The position numbers were made by a program, and so were the translations under genes. Below are positions 50,951 through 63,275 of a stretch of DNA of 64,000 nucleotides, piece by piece; the stretch's first letter is position 1, and each line of letters starts with the position of its first letter. The DNA is from Enterovibrio sp. JCM 19048 (GTDB lineage: Bacteria; Pseudomonadota; Gammaproteobacteria; Enterobacterales; Vibrionaceae): assembly GCA_001310415.1 (NCBI GenBank), contig BAXE01000003.1, forward strand, positions 1-64,000, written 5' to 3'. The notes under the pieces are model-generated. The model worked only from the letters and a program-made list of their open reading frames with translations, was not told where the DNA came from and made no database searches.

Positions 50951-52254
50951 ATGAGCATAGTAAAACCAACGGAACCGGAAATTATCAGGGAAGGTGACAT
51001 TGCGCCAGGCTGGGATTGGGACAAGCGTATTCCGGCACCCGGTAGAATGAGTGTGGATTTTGAGCAACGCGTGGACTTCAATCGATTGCATCGTTACCGC
51101 GTGGCGCGATCCAAGCAGGCACTCGAGGCATCAGGGCTTGGCGCGGTACTCTGTTTCGATAACAACAACATTCGTTATCTCACCAGTACGGTTATCGGCG
51201 AGTGGGCACGGGACAAGATTGCACGCTACGCGCTGTTTACTGGCAACTCTGATCCCTACCTGTGGGATTTCGGTTCAGCGGCCAAACACCATCAGCTGTA
51301 TCAAGGTTTGATTGAGCCTGAGCATTTCAAAGCGGGCATGCTGGGACTGCGTGGTTCGGTGGCGAAAGAGGCGGGTCTTTTCAAAAATGCCGCAAAAGAA
51401 ATCAAAGCGCTGTTGGTTCAAGAAGGCGTGGCAGATATGCCGCTCGGCATCGATGTGTGTGAGAAGCCGATGCTGGAAGCATTGGAAGCTGAAGGTCTGG
51501 AAGTGCGCGATTGTCAGCAGGTGATGCTGGAAGCGCGTCAAATCAAGTCCATGGACGAAGTGGTACTGCTCAACATGGCCGCAACCATGGTCGATGGTGC
51601 TTACCACCAGTTGGCAGAAAACCTCAAACCAGGCAAACGTGAAAACGAGAGTGTCGCTGACGCCAACAAATTCCTTTACGACAACGGCTCAGATGACGTT
51701 GAAGCGATCAATGCGGTCTCCGGTGAACGCGGTGCGCCGCACCCTCACAACTTTACTGACCGTATGTACCGCCCTGGCGATCAGGCATTCTTCGACATCA
51801 TCCATTCCTTTATGGGTTACCGCACCTGTTACTACCGCACCCTCAACGTGGGCAGCGCAAGTCAGGCACAGCAGGATGCTTACAAACAGGCACGTGAGTG
51901 GATTGATGCGGCTATCGACTTATCCGCCCTGGCATGACGACAGACAAAATAGCCGCCGTCTGGCCGAAAGCTGAGCAGTTTGGCTTTGCCAGCGAAATGG
52001 AAGCCTTTGGCCTGCAATTTGGCCATGGCCTGGGTCTGGCTCTGCATGAGCGCCCCATCATCAGCCGGTTGGTATCAATGGAAAACCCATTCGAACTGCA
52101 GGAAGGCATGGTGTTCGCGCTGGAAACCTACTGTCCATCAGCAGACGGCAACGGTGCTGCGCGTATCGAGGAGGAGGTAGTGGTGACAGCCGATGGCTGC
52201 GAAATCATTACGCTGTTCCCGGCGCAAGAGCTCTTTATCGCCAACAAGTACTGA
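50951..52254 (+). CDS. M24 (pita-bread fold) metallopeptidase-like protein, substrate unknown (frameshift)
   Basis: About 435 residues. An N-terminal creatinase-like domain (AVLCFDNNNIRYLTSTVIGE) and a C-terminal pita-bread domain. Of the usual five metal ligands, a first Asp (AFFDIIHSF), a His (GHGLGLALHE) and two Glu (FALETY, RIEEEVVV) are visible. The second Asp is replaced in GYRTCYYRTL. It may therefore be a metal-poor or metal-free hydrolase like creatinase. Break near 51920. It opens the operon with the acetoin-dehydrogenase-like genes. Confidence 0.7.
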
Positions 52255-52328
52255 TTCAGCAAGCGTTATTAAACTCCGGTGCATCCTCTTGATGCACCGA
52301 TTAAAGCCATTTTCAAAAGGAACAGACT

Positions 52329-53314
52329 ATGTCGGAAACCAGTCTGGAGACACGGCTGTCGCTCTATCGCACCATGTTGCGGGCAAGGGGCTTTGAGCAG
52401 CGTGCTTCCGATCTCTTTCTTCAAAACCTGGTAAAAGGCACCAACCACCTCGCGATGGGGCAAGAAGCCGTGGCCGCTGCGTTTGGCGTGGCGATGGAGA
52501 AAGGCGATTACACCTACTGTACTTACCGCGGCCACACCCACACATTAGTCCGTGGCGCAGACATGACAGCCTTGTTTGGTGAGCTGATGGGACGCGATTG
52601 CGGCATTTTGAGCGGCAAAGGCGGCTCGATGCACCTCACCAGTGTCGAACATGGTGCGATGGCTCATACGCCATCATCGGTGCCCAGCTTTGTATCGCCA
52701 ATGGTAGTGCCTGGAAGAGCCAGTACAAAGGAACGGGTGAAGTCTCTGTCGTGTTCTTTGGTGACGGCACCACTAACATCGGTGCTTTCCACGAAGCGCT
52801 GAACTTTGCCGTGATTTGGAACCTGCCGGTGGTGTTTGTTTGCGAAAACAACCTGTACATGGAATACACGCCGATTGGCTCGGTAACAGCGGTGGAACAT
52901 CCAGCGGCGGATCGCGCCAGTGCTTACGGGCTCGAATCTATCATCGTGGACGGCAATGACGCCGATGCCATGTATGAAGTCGCCAGCAAAGCCATCGAAA
53001 AAGCACGCGCTGGTGGCGGTCCTTCCCTGATTGAAGCCAAAACCTATCGCCATCAAGGCCATTCCCGCGCCGATCCGGGCAAGTATCGTCCGGCGGAAGA
53101 GGTGGAACGTTGGCTGGCTTACGACCCTATTCCGCTTTATCGCAACCGCCTTGCTGAAGAAGGTGTCGAGGAAAGTGTGTTAGCGAACATCGAAAGTGAT
53201 GTTGATACGGAAATCAATGAAGCAACGGAAGCGGCGAAAGCATCGCCAGCGCCGGATGCTTCTCTCTGTTTTAAAGATGTCTGGGCAGATGGAGGATGGG
53301 CATGGCGCAATTAA
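52329..53314 (+). CDS. acoA: thiamine-diphosphate dehydrogenase E1 alpha, AcoA-like (frameshift)
   Basis: About 329 residues. TPP-binding GDGTTNIGAFHEALNFAVIW with downstream NN (ENNLYMEYTPI), and the phosphorylation-loop region YRHQGHSRADPGKYR. Similar to acetoin dehydrogenase and other 2-oxoacid E1 alpha subunits. One base lost near 52665 (GGG to GG). It is followed by E1 beta with overlapping ends. It decarboxylates or cleaves the substrate and passes the acyl group to E2. Confidence 0.8.
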
Positions 53315-54278
53315 TGAGTTACCGCGAAGCGTGGCAGCGGGCATCGCTCAAGAGCTGCGCCGCGATGAAGACGTTGTATTTTTAGGGGAAGACGTCGCTG
53401 CAGCGGGGGGCGTATTCAAAGCCACTGTCGGGTTGTTTGAAGAATTTGGCCTGAGCGTGTGCGCGATACGCCGATTTCCGAACAGGCTATTCTGGGCGCG
53501 GCCATGGGCGCGGCTATGACGGGTTTGAAGCCGATTGCCGAAATCATGTTTTCTGACTTCCTCGCTGTATGTTGGGACATGGTTGCCAACGAAATGGCCA
53601 AAGCGCGTTACATGACCGACGGACAGGTGAAAGTGCCATTGGTTATCCGCACAGCCAACGGTGCAGGCTCGCGCTTCGGCGCACAGCATTCACAAAGCCT
53701 TGAGAACTGGGCAATGATGATCCTGGTATTAAGGTCGTCGCACCGTCAAACCCGGCAGATGCCAAAGGCTTGTTGGCTGCGGCTGTTCGCGACCCTGATC
53801 CTGTGATTGTGTTTGAACACAAATCGCTCTACGCCATGAAAGGCGAAGTGCCGGACGGTGACCATGTGGTCGAGCTGGGTAAAGCCAATGTGTTGCGCAA
53901 AGGCAAGGATGTAACCATTGTGGCGCTGGCTGCATGGTACCTCGTGCCCAGAAAGCGGCAGAAATCCTCGCTAAAGAGGGGATTGATTGTTCGGTGATTG
54001 ATCTTCGCACTCTGGTGCCGCTCGATACCAAAACCATCCTTGAAGACGTTGCGAACACGTCGCGACTGGTTACGGTGGAAGAAAACCCACAACTGTGCGG
54101 CTGGGGTGCTGAAATTGTCTCTATCGTCGGCAAAGAGTGCTTCTTTGAGCTTGATTCGCCGCCAACGCGCATTACTACCCCTCACATTCCACTGCCTGCA
54201 GCAGATAACCTTGAAGACCATGTCATTCCGTCTGTGGAACGCATCGTGGCCGAGGTGCGGGAGGTAGTTCAGATATGA
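53302..54278 (+). CDS. acoB: dehydrogenase E1 beta, AcoB-like (four frameshifts)
   Basis: About 326 residues after repair: GEDVAAAGGVFKATVGLFEE, RDTPISEQAILGAAMGAAMT, RFGAQHSQSLENW, VIDLRTLVPLDTKTILE and the C-terminal IPLPAADNLEDHVIPSVERI are E1 beta signatures. Breaks near 53330, 53455, 53728 and 53936 make it the densest damaged gene here. It starts inside the E1 alpha end and its stop overlaps the aldehyde dehydrogenase start. Confidence 0.75.
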
Positions 54279-55731
54279 ATGTGCATAACATTTCCCTGCC
54301 AACAGGTTTAAAAATCGGTGCCGAGTGGCGCTATCAGGGGCGGGCAGATATTCCAGTGTATAACCCTGCCGATGAATCACTGCTGACTCACATTGCCGCA
54401 GCCAATGCCGACGATGCCAAAGATGCGATTGATGCGGCATCGCACGGCTTTGCTGAGTGGCGCAAAACCTCTCCCCGTGAACGGGCAGAGATCCTACGCC
54501 GCGCTTATCACCTGATGCAGGAGCGCAAGGAAACCATCGCGCAAATCATCACCCTTGAAGAGGGTAAAACCCTCAACGAAGCACGGGGAGAGGTGAACTA
54601 TGCGTCGGAATTCTTTCGCTGGTTCGCGGATCAGGCTGTGCAGATGCACGATGCGCTCTCGTCTGCGCCCAATGGCGACAAAGCATCATGGTGACCCATC
54701 ATCCTGTCGGTATCGCGTATCTGGTCACGCCGTGGAATTTCCCGGCGGCAATGGCGACACGCAAAATCGCGCCTGCACTGGCCGCCGGTTGCTCAGTAAT
54801 ACTCAAACCGGCCACAGAAACACCGCTGACCGCGTTATACGTGGCCACCTTGCTGGAAGAAGCCGGTGTGCCGGGTGATGCCGTTTCTGTGCTTTCTTCC
54901 AAAAGTGCCCGTGAAATTTCCGAAGTGATGTTTGCCGATGAGCGGGTGCGCAAAGTCTCGTTTACCGGCTCCACCGAAGTAGGGCGCGTGTTACTGCAAA
55001 ATGCAGCAGAAAGAGTGGTGAACAGCTCTATGGAGTTGGGCGGTAACGCACCATTGCTGGTGCTCGATGATGCAGATTTTGACACTGCCGTTGAACAAAC
55101 CTGATGGCGAAAATCCGCAATGCGGGTGAGTCTTGTATTGCTGCTAACCGCATTTTCGTCGCCCACTCGCTTTATACAAAATTCAGCGAAGCGCTGGCGG
55201 AAAAAATGGCGGCGCTGAAAATGGGCGATGGCCGCGATGAAACGTAGATATTGGCCCCTTAGTCAATCGCGACACCCAGCAGAAAGTCGCTTCTTTGGTG
55301 GACGATGCGGTGAGCCGTGGCGCGAATCTGCTGACAGGGGGTGTCATGCCAGATGGCAATGGGTATTTCTACCCGCCGACCGTGCTCAATGACATTCCCG
55401 CTGGGGCGGAAATCCTTGAAACTGAAATCTTTGGCCCGGTTGCGTTATCATTCCGTTTGATGATGAAGATGCCGTGATTGAAGAAGCCAATAACACCATC
55501 TTCGGCCTTGCCGCTTACGTGATGTCGTCTGATACCGTGCACGCGGTTTCCGTCGCCAAGCGTTTGGAAGCGGGTGTGGTGGGGATCAACAAAGGCGTGA
55601 TCTCCGATCCGGCAGCGCCTTTTGGCGGCATGAAACAAAGCGGTCTCGGCCGTGAAGGTGGTTATGTCGGCATTGGTGAATTTACTGAAACCCAATACAT
55701 CGGCCTGGATTGGCCGGGTTCCCCCGCATAA
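54275..55731 (+). CDS. NAD(P)-dependent aldehyde dehydrogenase (frameshifts)
   Basis: About 487 residues. TPWNFPAAMATRKIAPAL, FTGSTEVGR, catalytic Glu in MELGGNAPLLV and catalytic Cys in NAGESCIAANR, ending with PFGGMKQSGLGREGG. This is the succinate-semialdehyde/glutarate-semialdehyde-like subgroup. Breaks near 54685, 55102, 55240 and 55440. Placed inside the E1-E2 operon, it probably oxidises the aldehyde released in the same pathway (for acetoin, acetaldehyde). Confidence 0.8.
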
Positions 55732-55743
55732 CAGGAGGCAGAC

Positions 55744-57161
55744 ATGGATATCATCATGCCCCAGCTTGGGGAAACAGTTGCAGAAGGCGAGATCCTGATG
55801 TGGCACAAAGCTGAAGGGGAAACCGTCAACAAAGGCGATGTGCTGTTTGAAATTTCGACCGACAAAGTGGCGATGGAAGTGCCCGCTATGGAAAACGGGG
55901 TGCTGAGTAAAATCATTGCAGATGTCGGTGAGGTGATCGCGGTGGGTGAGCCTGTGGCTGTGTTGGCTGTCGAAGGGGAAGAAGCTGAGCCTGAACCTGT
56001 TTCTTCAAAAGCGCCAGAGCAAATATCTCCGGCTTCTGAACCTATCACCGCGCCTGTGGCCGTTAGCAATGAAAAGCTGGAAGGCCATGGTTTGCTGTCT
56101 CCGGCGGTGAAATATCTGACGCGCAGACACCAGCTTGATCTCGGCGAAATTGAGGGAACCGGCCAGAACGGACGCATCACCAAACGCAACGTGCTGGACT
56201 TTCTCGAAAAAAGCGTCGCCCGCTGTGCTGAACAGACAGAGCTGGATGAAGAGGCGCTGGCATTGATGTCACCCTCGGTAAGACGGCTTGTCACCGAGCA
56301 TGACATCGATATCAACCAGATTGAAGGTTCAGGCAAGCACGGGCGAATTACCAAAGAAGACGTGCTGGCCTATATGGAACCCGAAACGTCTGTTGCACCT
56401 GCTCAGCAATTTGTGACAACGTCACAAAAAACTGCGCCAGTGTCGGTCTCCATCACGGGAGAAGAGGTGCCGTTCACCTTTATGCGCAAACAGATTGCCA
56501 AGCAAATGTCAGCGTCCAAAGACAACGCAGTGCATGTGGCGCAGGGAATGGAAGTGCTGTTTGATGAAGTGGAAGCGGTACGTGCAGAGCACAAAGCTGG
56601 CTTTAAACAGAAGTACGGCGCAAGCTCACGCCATTGGCCTTTATTGCCCGCGCGGTGATTAAAGCCTTGCAGGAGTTTCCCAACCTAAACGGACAGGTCA
56701 GCGGTGAAAAACTGGTGCTTAGTGCGCCTGTACACCTGGGGATCGCGGTTGATCTGAACCACAAAGGGCTGGTGGTGCCGGTGATTAAAGATGCGGACAC
56801 CATGAATGTGTCTGGCCTCGCGCGGAAAATCGCTGAACTGGCGAAAAAAGCACGGGAAAACCGTCTGACACCGGAAGAAATGAGCGGTGCCACTTACACC
56901 CTGTCAAATAACGGTGGAGCAGGTACCGCGTTTACCACACCTATCATTAACCACCCTGAAATCGCGATCTTGTCGATTGACGGTATCAGCCGCAAGCCTG
57001 TGGTGATCAACGCCAATGGCCGTGAAAGCCTTGGCATTGGCAGCGTGGGCATGTTGGTGCAGTCGTTCGATCACCGAGCGGTGGATGGCTCTTATTCAGG
57101 TGCGTTTTTGCAGCGGGTGAAATCTCTTCTAGAGTCCCACGTATGGCAAGCAGAGTTATAG
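55744..57161 (+). CDS. acoC: dihydrolipoamide acyltransferase E2, AcoC-like, with two subunit-binding domains (frameshift)
   Basis: About 473 residues. One lipoyl domain (EISTDKVAMEVPA, lipoyl Lys near residue 42), then two peripheral-subunit-binding domains (LLSPAVKYLTRRHQL...GRITKRNVLDFLE and LMSPSVRRLVTEHDI...GRITKEDVLAYME), then the catalytic domain ending FDHRAVDGSYSG. Two such domains are unusual. One base lost near 56625. No E3 gene follows, so a shared lipoamide dehydrogenase must be recruited. Confidence 0.8.
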
Positions 57162-57192
57162 AGTGATGCTATAACAAACTTGTCGATGTTTT

Positions 57193-57220
57193 GCCCGGCT
57201 CCGGTCTGCCGGGCTTTTTT
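57193..57220 (+). terminator. terminator of the M24-aco operon
   Basis: GCCCGGC and GCCGGGC pair over an 8-base loop, followed by TTTTTT. It lies 31 bp after the E2 stop. Confidence 0.9.
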
Positions 57221-57268
57221 GCGTTTGTGAAAAAGTCAGTATAAAAAACAGCCAGGCGGCCAAAAAGC

Positions 57269-57296
57269 AAAAGGCACATCCAAGGATGTGCCTTTT
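57269..57296. terminator. terminator of groEL, bidirectional
   Basis: AAAAGGCACATCC and GGATGTGCCTTTT are perfect 13-bp arms around AA; the real loop would be 4 bases. U-runs form in both directions. It lies 33 bp after the groEL stop. Confidence 0.85.
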
Positions 57297-57329
57297 AGTT
57301 CAATATCTTTGTCGCTTTATGGTGATGGG

Positions 57330-59000
<1,671 letters not shown>

Positions 59001-59003
59001 CTA

Positions 59004-59033
59004 TAACGTTAACGCAATTGCAAACGTTTGCAA
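59004..59033. promoter_or_regulatory. groEL upstream operators
   Basis: TTGCAAACGTTTGCAA (59018-59033) is a perfect 16-bp palindrome identical in its core to the site before the M24-family gene. TAACGTTA (59004-59011) repeats the second palindrome type seen near 50808. Both lie 64-93 bp before the groEL ATG. Confidence 0.65.
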
Positions 59034-59307
59034 ATAGTCACGCAATTTTTTGCAAGTTATAGACGTTTTTATGCGTGTAAATGGCGGGCTTACTGTGATC
59101 GATGTAGAGGTTTTCAATCCTGCGAATTCATTTTCTCATCTGCTCACCAAATTACTTCATGCTCGAATTTACAATGGCATAGAGCGCAAAGCTTGGTGGG
59201 GGAATCATTATTTTCTTGAAATTGATACACGGGGAATGGTTTTTGTTGCTCATTTCTTGTTCTATGCTCTGAGGGTGAATGTAAAAATTGAGTTAACGAA
59301 AATTTAA

Positions 59308-59321
59308 TGCAAACGTTTGCT
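59308..59321. promoter_or_regulatory. LacI-type operator before the SDR-ABC operon
   Basis: TGCAAACGTTTGCT, containing the perfect 12-bp palindrome GCAAACGTTTGC, lies about 50 bp upstream of the dehydrogenase start. Confidence 0.65.
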
Positions 59322-59369
59322 GTTTGTAAGATTAGGTCAAGGGTAGACGAGCCAAGTAAGGAGGACACC

Positions 59370-60172
59370 TTGGATACATCAAGACTGGCGAAGAAACACG
59401 TACTTATTACTGGCGCAGCGCGTGGAATGGGGGCGGCAATAGCAGAAAATTTCGCAGAGCAGGGGGCGAAGGTCTGTGTGGCTGACGTAAACCTCGAAGG
59501 CTGTCAGGAAGTGGTAGACCGCATCAAGGCAAAGGGCGGTGAAGCTATTGCAGTGCAAATGGATGTGACCAAACGTGCAGACATTGTCGCGGGTGTGCAG
59601 GCAACCGTGGATGCCTTCGGCTCGATCAACGTCATGCTCAATAACGCCGGCATTAATAAACCACTCATGTTCCTCGATATCACTGAAGAGAACTGGCAAC
59701 AAATCATGGACGTGAACGGTCTGGGTTGTCTGATGGGGATGCAGGAAGCCGCCAAGCAAATGATTAAACAGGGGCCACAAGACGAGCCATACAAAATCAT
59801 CAATGTCGGTTCAATTGTGTCTCGCATGGCTTTTGATGACGTGGTGCCTTATTCGTGTAGCAAGCACGCGGTGCTCGCCATGATCAACGGTGGCGCGAAA
59901 GCTTGGCACAGCACAACATTACGGTAAACGGTTACGGCCCAGGTGTGGTGCGCACTGAGCTTTGGGAGCAACTGGATAAAGATCTGGTCGCTATCGGCAA
60001 ATTTGAAAAACCGGGCGAGTCGATGGATACGCTGGCTCGCGAAATGATCCTGCTTGGACGTTATTCCTATCCGGAAGATGTGTTGGGGACAGCCAGTTTC
60101 CTTGCGAGTAAGGATTCGGACTATATGACCGGTCAGTTGATCATGATCGATGGTGGCATGGTCATGCAGTAA
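59370..60172 (+). CDS. short-chain dehydrogenase/reductase (frameshift)
   Basis: About 268 residues. TGAARGMGAAIAENFAEQG binds NAD(P), NNAGI follows, and the catalytic set is S in NVGSIVSRM and YSCSK. The C-terminal half (HNITVNGYGPGVVRTELW, MTGQLIMIDGGMVMQ) resembles acetoin/butanediol dehydrogenases. One base lost near 59910. The start is a TTG at 59370, fixed by AAGGAGG 5 bases upstream; no ATG fits. First gene of the second ABC operon. Confidence 0.8.
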
Positions 60173-60244
60173 CAGTTTGGACGCGAATCCAGACGACACT
60201 AAAGCACTCTGCTTTTTGAGTGCACAAGCAATGGAGCGGTAAGG

Positions 60245-61178
60245 ATGAAAACAGTCAGCAAAACGATGTTAGGTCTGATGATTGCAGCAAGTGCGACGAC
60301 AGTTTACGCCAAGGATATGGTTATCGGCATTACCCAAAACAACGTGGGTGTCGACTCATACCAAACCACTTACGAAAAAGCGTTTAAAGAAGCAGCAGCA
60401 AGCACCGACGGTGTGGATACCGTTGTTCTTGATGCGGGTGGTGATGTGGCGCGTCAAATTGCGCAGATGCAAGATCTCATCCAGCAAAAGTCGATGTAAT
60501 TATTATCTGGCCAACCAACGGTAAAGCGTAGTGCCCGTAATCCGCAAAGCACAGCAAGCTGGCATCCCAGTGGTTGTGACCAACTCAAACGTGGCAGATG
60601 AAGGTCAACAGTTTATCGCCTCCTTCTCGGGCCCTAACAACATTAAGCAAGGTGCTTACTCTGCTGAGATGATGTGTGATGCTCTTGATAACAAGGGACA
60701 AATTGTACAAATCTCAGGTCAGCCAGGTTACACCACAGCGATCGAACGTCAAAAAGGCTTTGAAGACAGATTGGCTGAGGCTTGCCCGGACGTGGTCATT
60801 ATGGAAACCCAGCCGGGTGACTGGAACCGTGAGAAATCACAACGCGTGATGGAAAACTTCCTGACTAAGTACGACAACATCGATGGCGTGTATTCGGGTG
60901 ATGACAACATGGGTGTTGGCGCGCTAAACGCAGCCAAAGCCGCAGGCCGTGAAGGTATTGCGTTCATTGGTGCGACGAACTTTGCGGTTGGCTATGAAGC
61001 AATGGGTCGTGGTGAGTACTGGGGTTCTGTTTATCAGTCACCGGTTGATGACGCCAAAAACGCCTTGGCAACTGCGATTGCCGTTGTAAATGGTGAGGAT
61101 GTACCAAAGTTGAACTACTTTGATACACCGAAAATCACGCAGGACAACATGTCTCAGTTTACCAAGCCAGTTTTCTAA
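60245..61178 (+). CDS. ribose-type periplasmic binding protein, second system (frameshifts)
   Basis: About 312 residues with signal peptide (MLGLMIAASATTVYA-K). IGITQNNVGVDSYQTTYEKA, QKVDVIIIWPTNGKAVVPV after two restored bases near 60494 and 60530, NREKSQRVMENFLTKY. Paralogous to the binding protein at 43.8 kb (shared WNREK and SPVDDA motifs). Precedes two permeases and an ATPase. Confidence 0.85.
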
Positions 61179-61197
61179 CGGTTGGTTGAGGTAACTC

Positions 61198-61215
61198 CCC
61201 CTGTGAAAGCAGGGG
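61198..61215 (+). terminator. intercistronic stem-loop after the binding-protein gene
   Basis: CCCCTG and CAGGGG pair over a 6-base loop, 20 bp after the binding-protein stop. As in the ugp operon, a hairpin without a strong T-run follows the binding protein and precedes the permease gene. Confidence 0.55.
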
Positions 61216-61296
61216 TCTATTCCTTCCTTTTCCTCTTTCTGGAAGGTACTCCGCAAGGATTGCGCTCGATTTTTCTGCAACAAATGGGATGTTTTT

Positions 61297-62300
61297 ATGG
61301 CCTCAGACGCGCAGACAAACACAGATAAAAAAGGCGCAGAGTCGTCTTTTTCGCTGAAAACCCTGATGGCACGTCACGGTATTCTGGTCGCTTTTTTCGT
61401 GTTTCTTATTGCTTTCTCGCTTTCGTCCGACCGGTTTTTGAGTACCGATAACTTCATGACGGTGATCCGTCAGGTATCGATTATCGGTACGATTGCGCTT
61501 GGTGTCACCATCGTGGTAATTGGCGGGAATCTCGATCTATCGGTCGGGTCTCTACTCTCTTTTTCAACGGTATTGGTTGTCGACTTACACGATAAAGTTG
61601 GACCGGGGCAAGCCATTCTTTTGATGTTTCTCTTTACCCTTTTGGTCGGTGTGGTCAACGGCTTTCTGGTGGGGTATCTAAGGCTCAATTCACTGATCGT
61701 AACGCTGGGGATGCTCTCTGCAATACAGGGATTGACGTTGATTTATACCGGTGGTCAGAACGTTGATATCGCCAATCAGGAAGACACTTGGTTTGCGATA
61801 TTCGGTCGTGGATTCGTTGGGCCAATTGCCGTGCCCATTATCATCTTCGGTGTCCTCGCCATTATTTACGAACTGCTTCTTAAACGGACAGCTTATGGGC
61901 GAAAAATCTTTGCGGTAGGTGGCAATCCCATCGCCACCGCGTATTCCGGCATCAGACGTAACAAACTGGTATTCAGTACTTATCTACTCTCCGCATTTTC
62001 AACTGGCTGTGCAGCGTTGATTTTGGGCTCCCGCGTGATGGGCTCGCAAAACAACGTGGGACAAGGCTATGAATTGTTGGTGCTTGCCGGGGTTATCCTC
62101 GGGGGAACCAGCTTGCTGGGTGGTTCCGGTAGCATCACGAAAACAGTGGTGGGTGTACTGATTCTGGCTTTATCCAAAATGGCCTGTTGTTACTTGGTTT
62201 TCCGTATTACGCGCAATGGCTGGTGACCTGGGCGGTGATCATTCTGGCGGTATGGCTGGATGTCGGTACCAAACGCGGCAGCTTCTTCACCAAATTCTGA
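61297..62300 (+). CDS. ribose-type ABC permease, second system (frameshift)
   Basis: About 335 residues. GVTIVVIGGNLDLSVGSLLS, LIVTLGMLSAIQGLTLIYTG, YELLVLAGVILGGTSLLGGS. A break near 62178 hides the tail NGLLLLGFPYYAQWLVTW. Closely parallel to the permease at 42.6 kb. Membrane channel of the importer. Confidence 0.85.
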
Positions 62301-62324
62301 CGGAAAGCGAGAGGAGATTATTTT

Positions 62325-63275
62325 ATGGAAACCGTAGTGCGCTTTCTGAAAACACAACCTATATGGATATTCGTTGTGTTTTGCATTGTGTTGTTCAGCT
62401 TTTCGTCAGAGTACTTTTTCGATATTGCGAACTTCAAAAACATCCTGATCCAGACCTCCACCATCGGGTTTATTGCTCTTGGCATGACGGTGGTGATGAT
62501 CAACGGCAACATTGATTTGTCGGTGGGGGCGGTGGTTGCCTTGTCGGCAAGTCTTGCGATTGATTTGCAAGGGTCGATCGGCATTCCTGCGGCGGTTTTG
62601 ATTGCGCTGGCATCCGGCATCATTCTTGGCATGGTCAATGGACTGATTGTTTGGAAAACGGGTGTTGATGCTTTCATTGTCACCCTTGGCGCCATGATTG
62701 GCGTGCGAGGACTGGTATTTGTCTATACCGGCGAGCAATCGTTCTATGCTTCCGATTTTGCCTACTCGGATTTCGGATCTAGTTCGGTACTGGGCTTTCC
62801 AACACTGGCACTGCTTTTCCTGATCGCCACCTTGGTGATGCACCTGATGATGAAATACACGGTGCATGGTCGTAATTGTTATGCGGTGGGCGGCAACCGT
62901 AAATCGGCCATTGATGCAGGTATCCGTGTTGGCCCGCATATGATGGCGAACTTTATGCTGGTGGGCTTTTTCGCCGCGCTGGCAGGCGTAACGCTTTCCA
63001 CCCAAATGGGGGCATCGACGCCAAACCTGGGTCGAGATTTTGAACTTTGGACCATTACTGCTGTGGTGTTGGGCGGTACCCGTCTCACAGGTGGTGCGGG
63101 CAGTATTCTCGGCACGCTTGGCGGCGTGTTAGCTATCGGCATTCTGCGTAATGGTTTGAACCTGATGCAAGTCCCCGCCTTCTATGTGTTGGTGATCATG
63201 GGTTCAATTCTGATCCTCGTACTCTTTATCGACAAGAAAGTTAACCGGACTGAGCAGGGAGGCATTTCCGCATGA
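62325..63275 (+). CDS. ribose-type ABC permease, second system, second subunit
   Basis: 316 residues, unbroken. GMTVVMINGNIDLSVGAVVA, FIVTLGAMIGVRGLVFVYTG, AVVLGGTRLTGGAGS. Parallel to the permease at 41.6 kb. Its stop overlaps the ATPase start as ATGA. Confidence 0.9.
   Translation: METVVRFLKTQPIWIFVVFCIVLFSFSSEYFFDIANFKNILIQTSTIGFIALGMTVVMINGNIDLSVGAVVALSASLAIDLQGSIGIPAAVLIALASGIILGMVNGLIVWKTGVDAFIVTLGAMIGVRGLVFVYTGEQSFYASDFAYSDFGSSSVLGFPTLALLFLIATLVMHLMMKYTVHGRNCYAVGGNRKSAIDAGIRVGPHMMANFMLVGFFAALAGVTLSTQMGASTPNLGRDFELWTITAVVLGGTRLTGGAGSILGTLGGVLAIGILRNGLNLMQVPAFYVLVIMGSILILVLFIDKKVNRTEQGGISA

Noticed and set aside
50951..52254. Identification of the M24 protein as the DMSP lyase DddP
   Set aside because: The fold is the same, but the metal-ligand region and flanking motifs differ from DddP as I remember them, and no other DMSP genes are present.
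57193..57296. A rho-independent riboswitch or attenuator between the aco operon and groEL
   Set aside because: Both hairpins are ordinary convergent-gene terminators.
59050..59307. An open 85-codon frame between the groEL and SDR control elements
   Set aside because: No ribosome site, no recognisable family, and it fills the space between two operators where promoters are expected.
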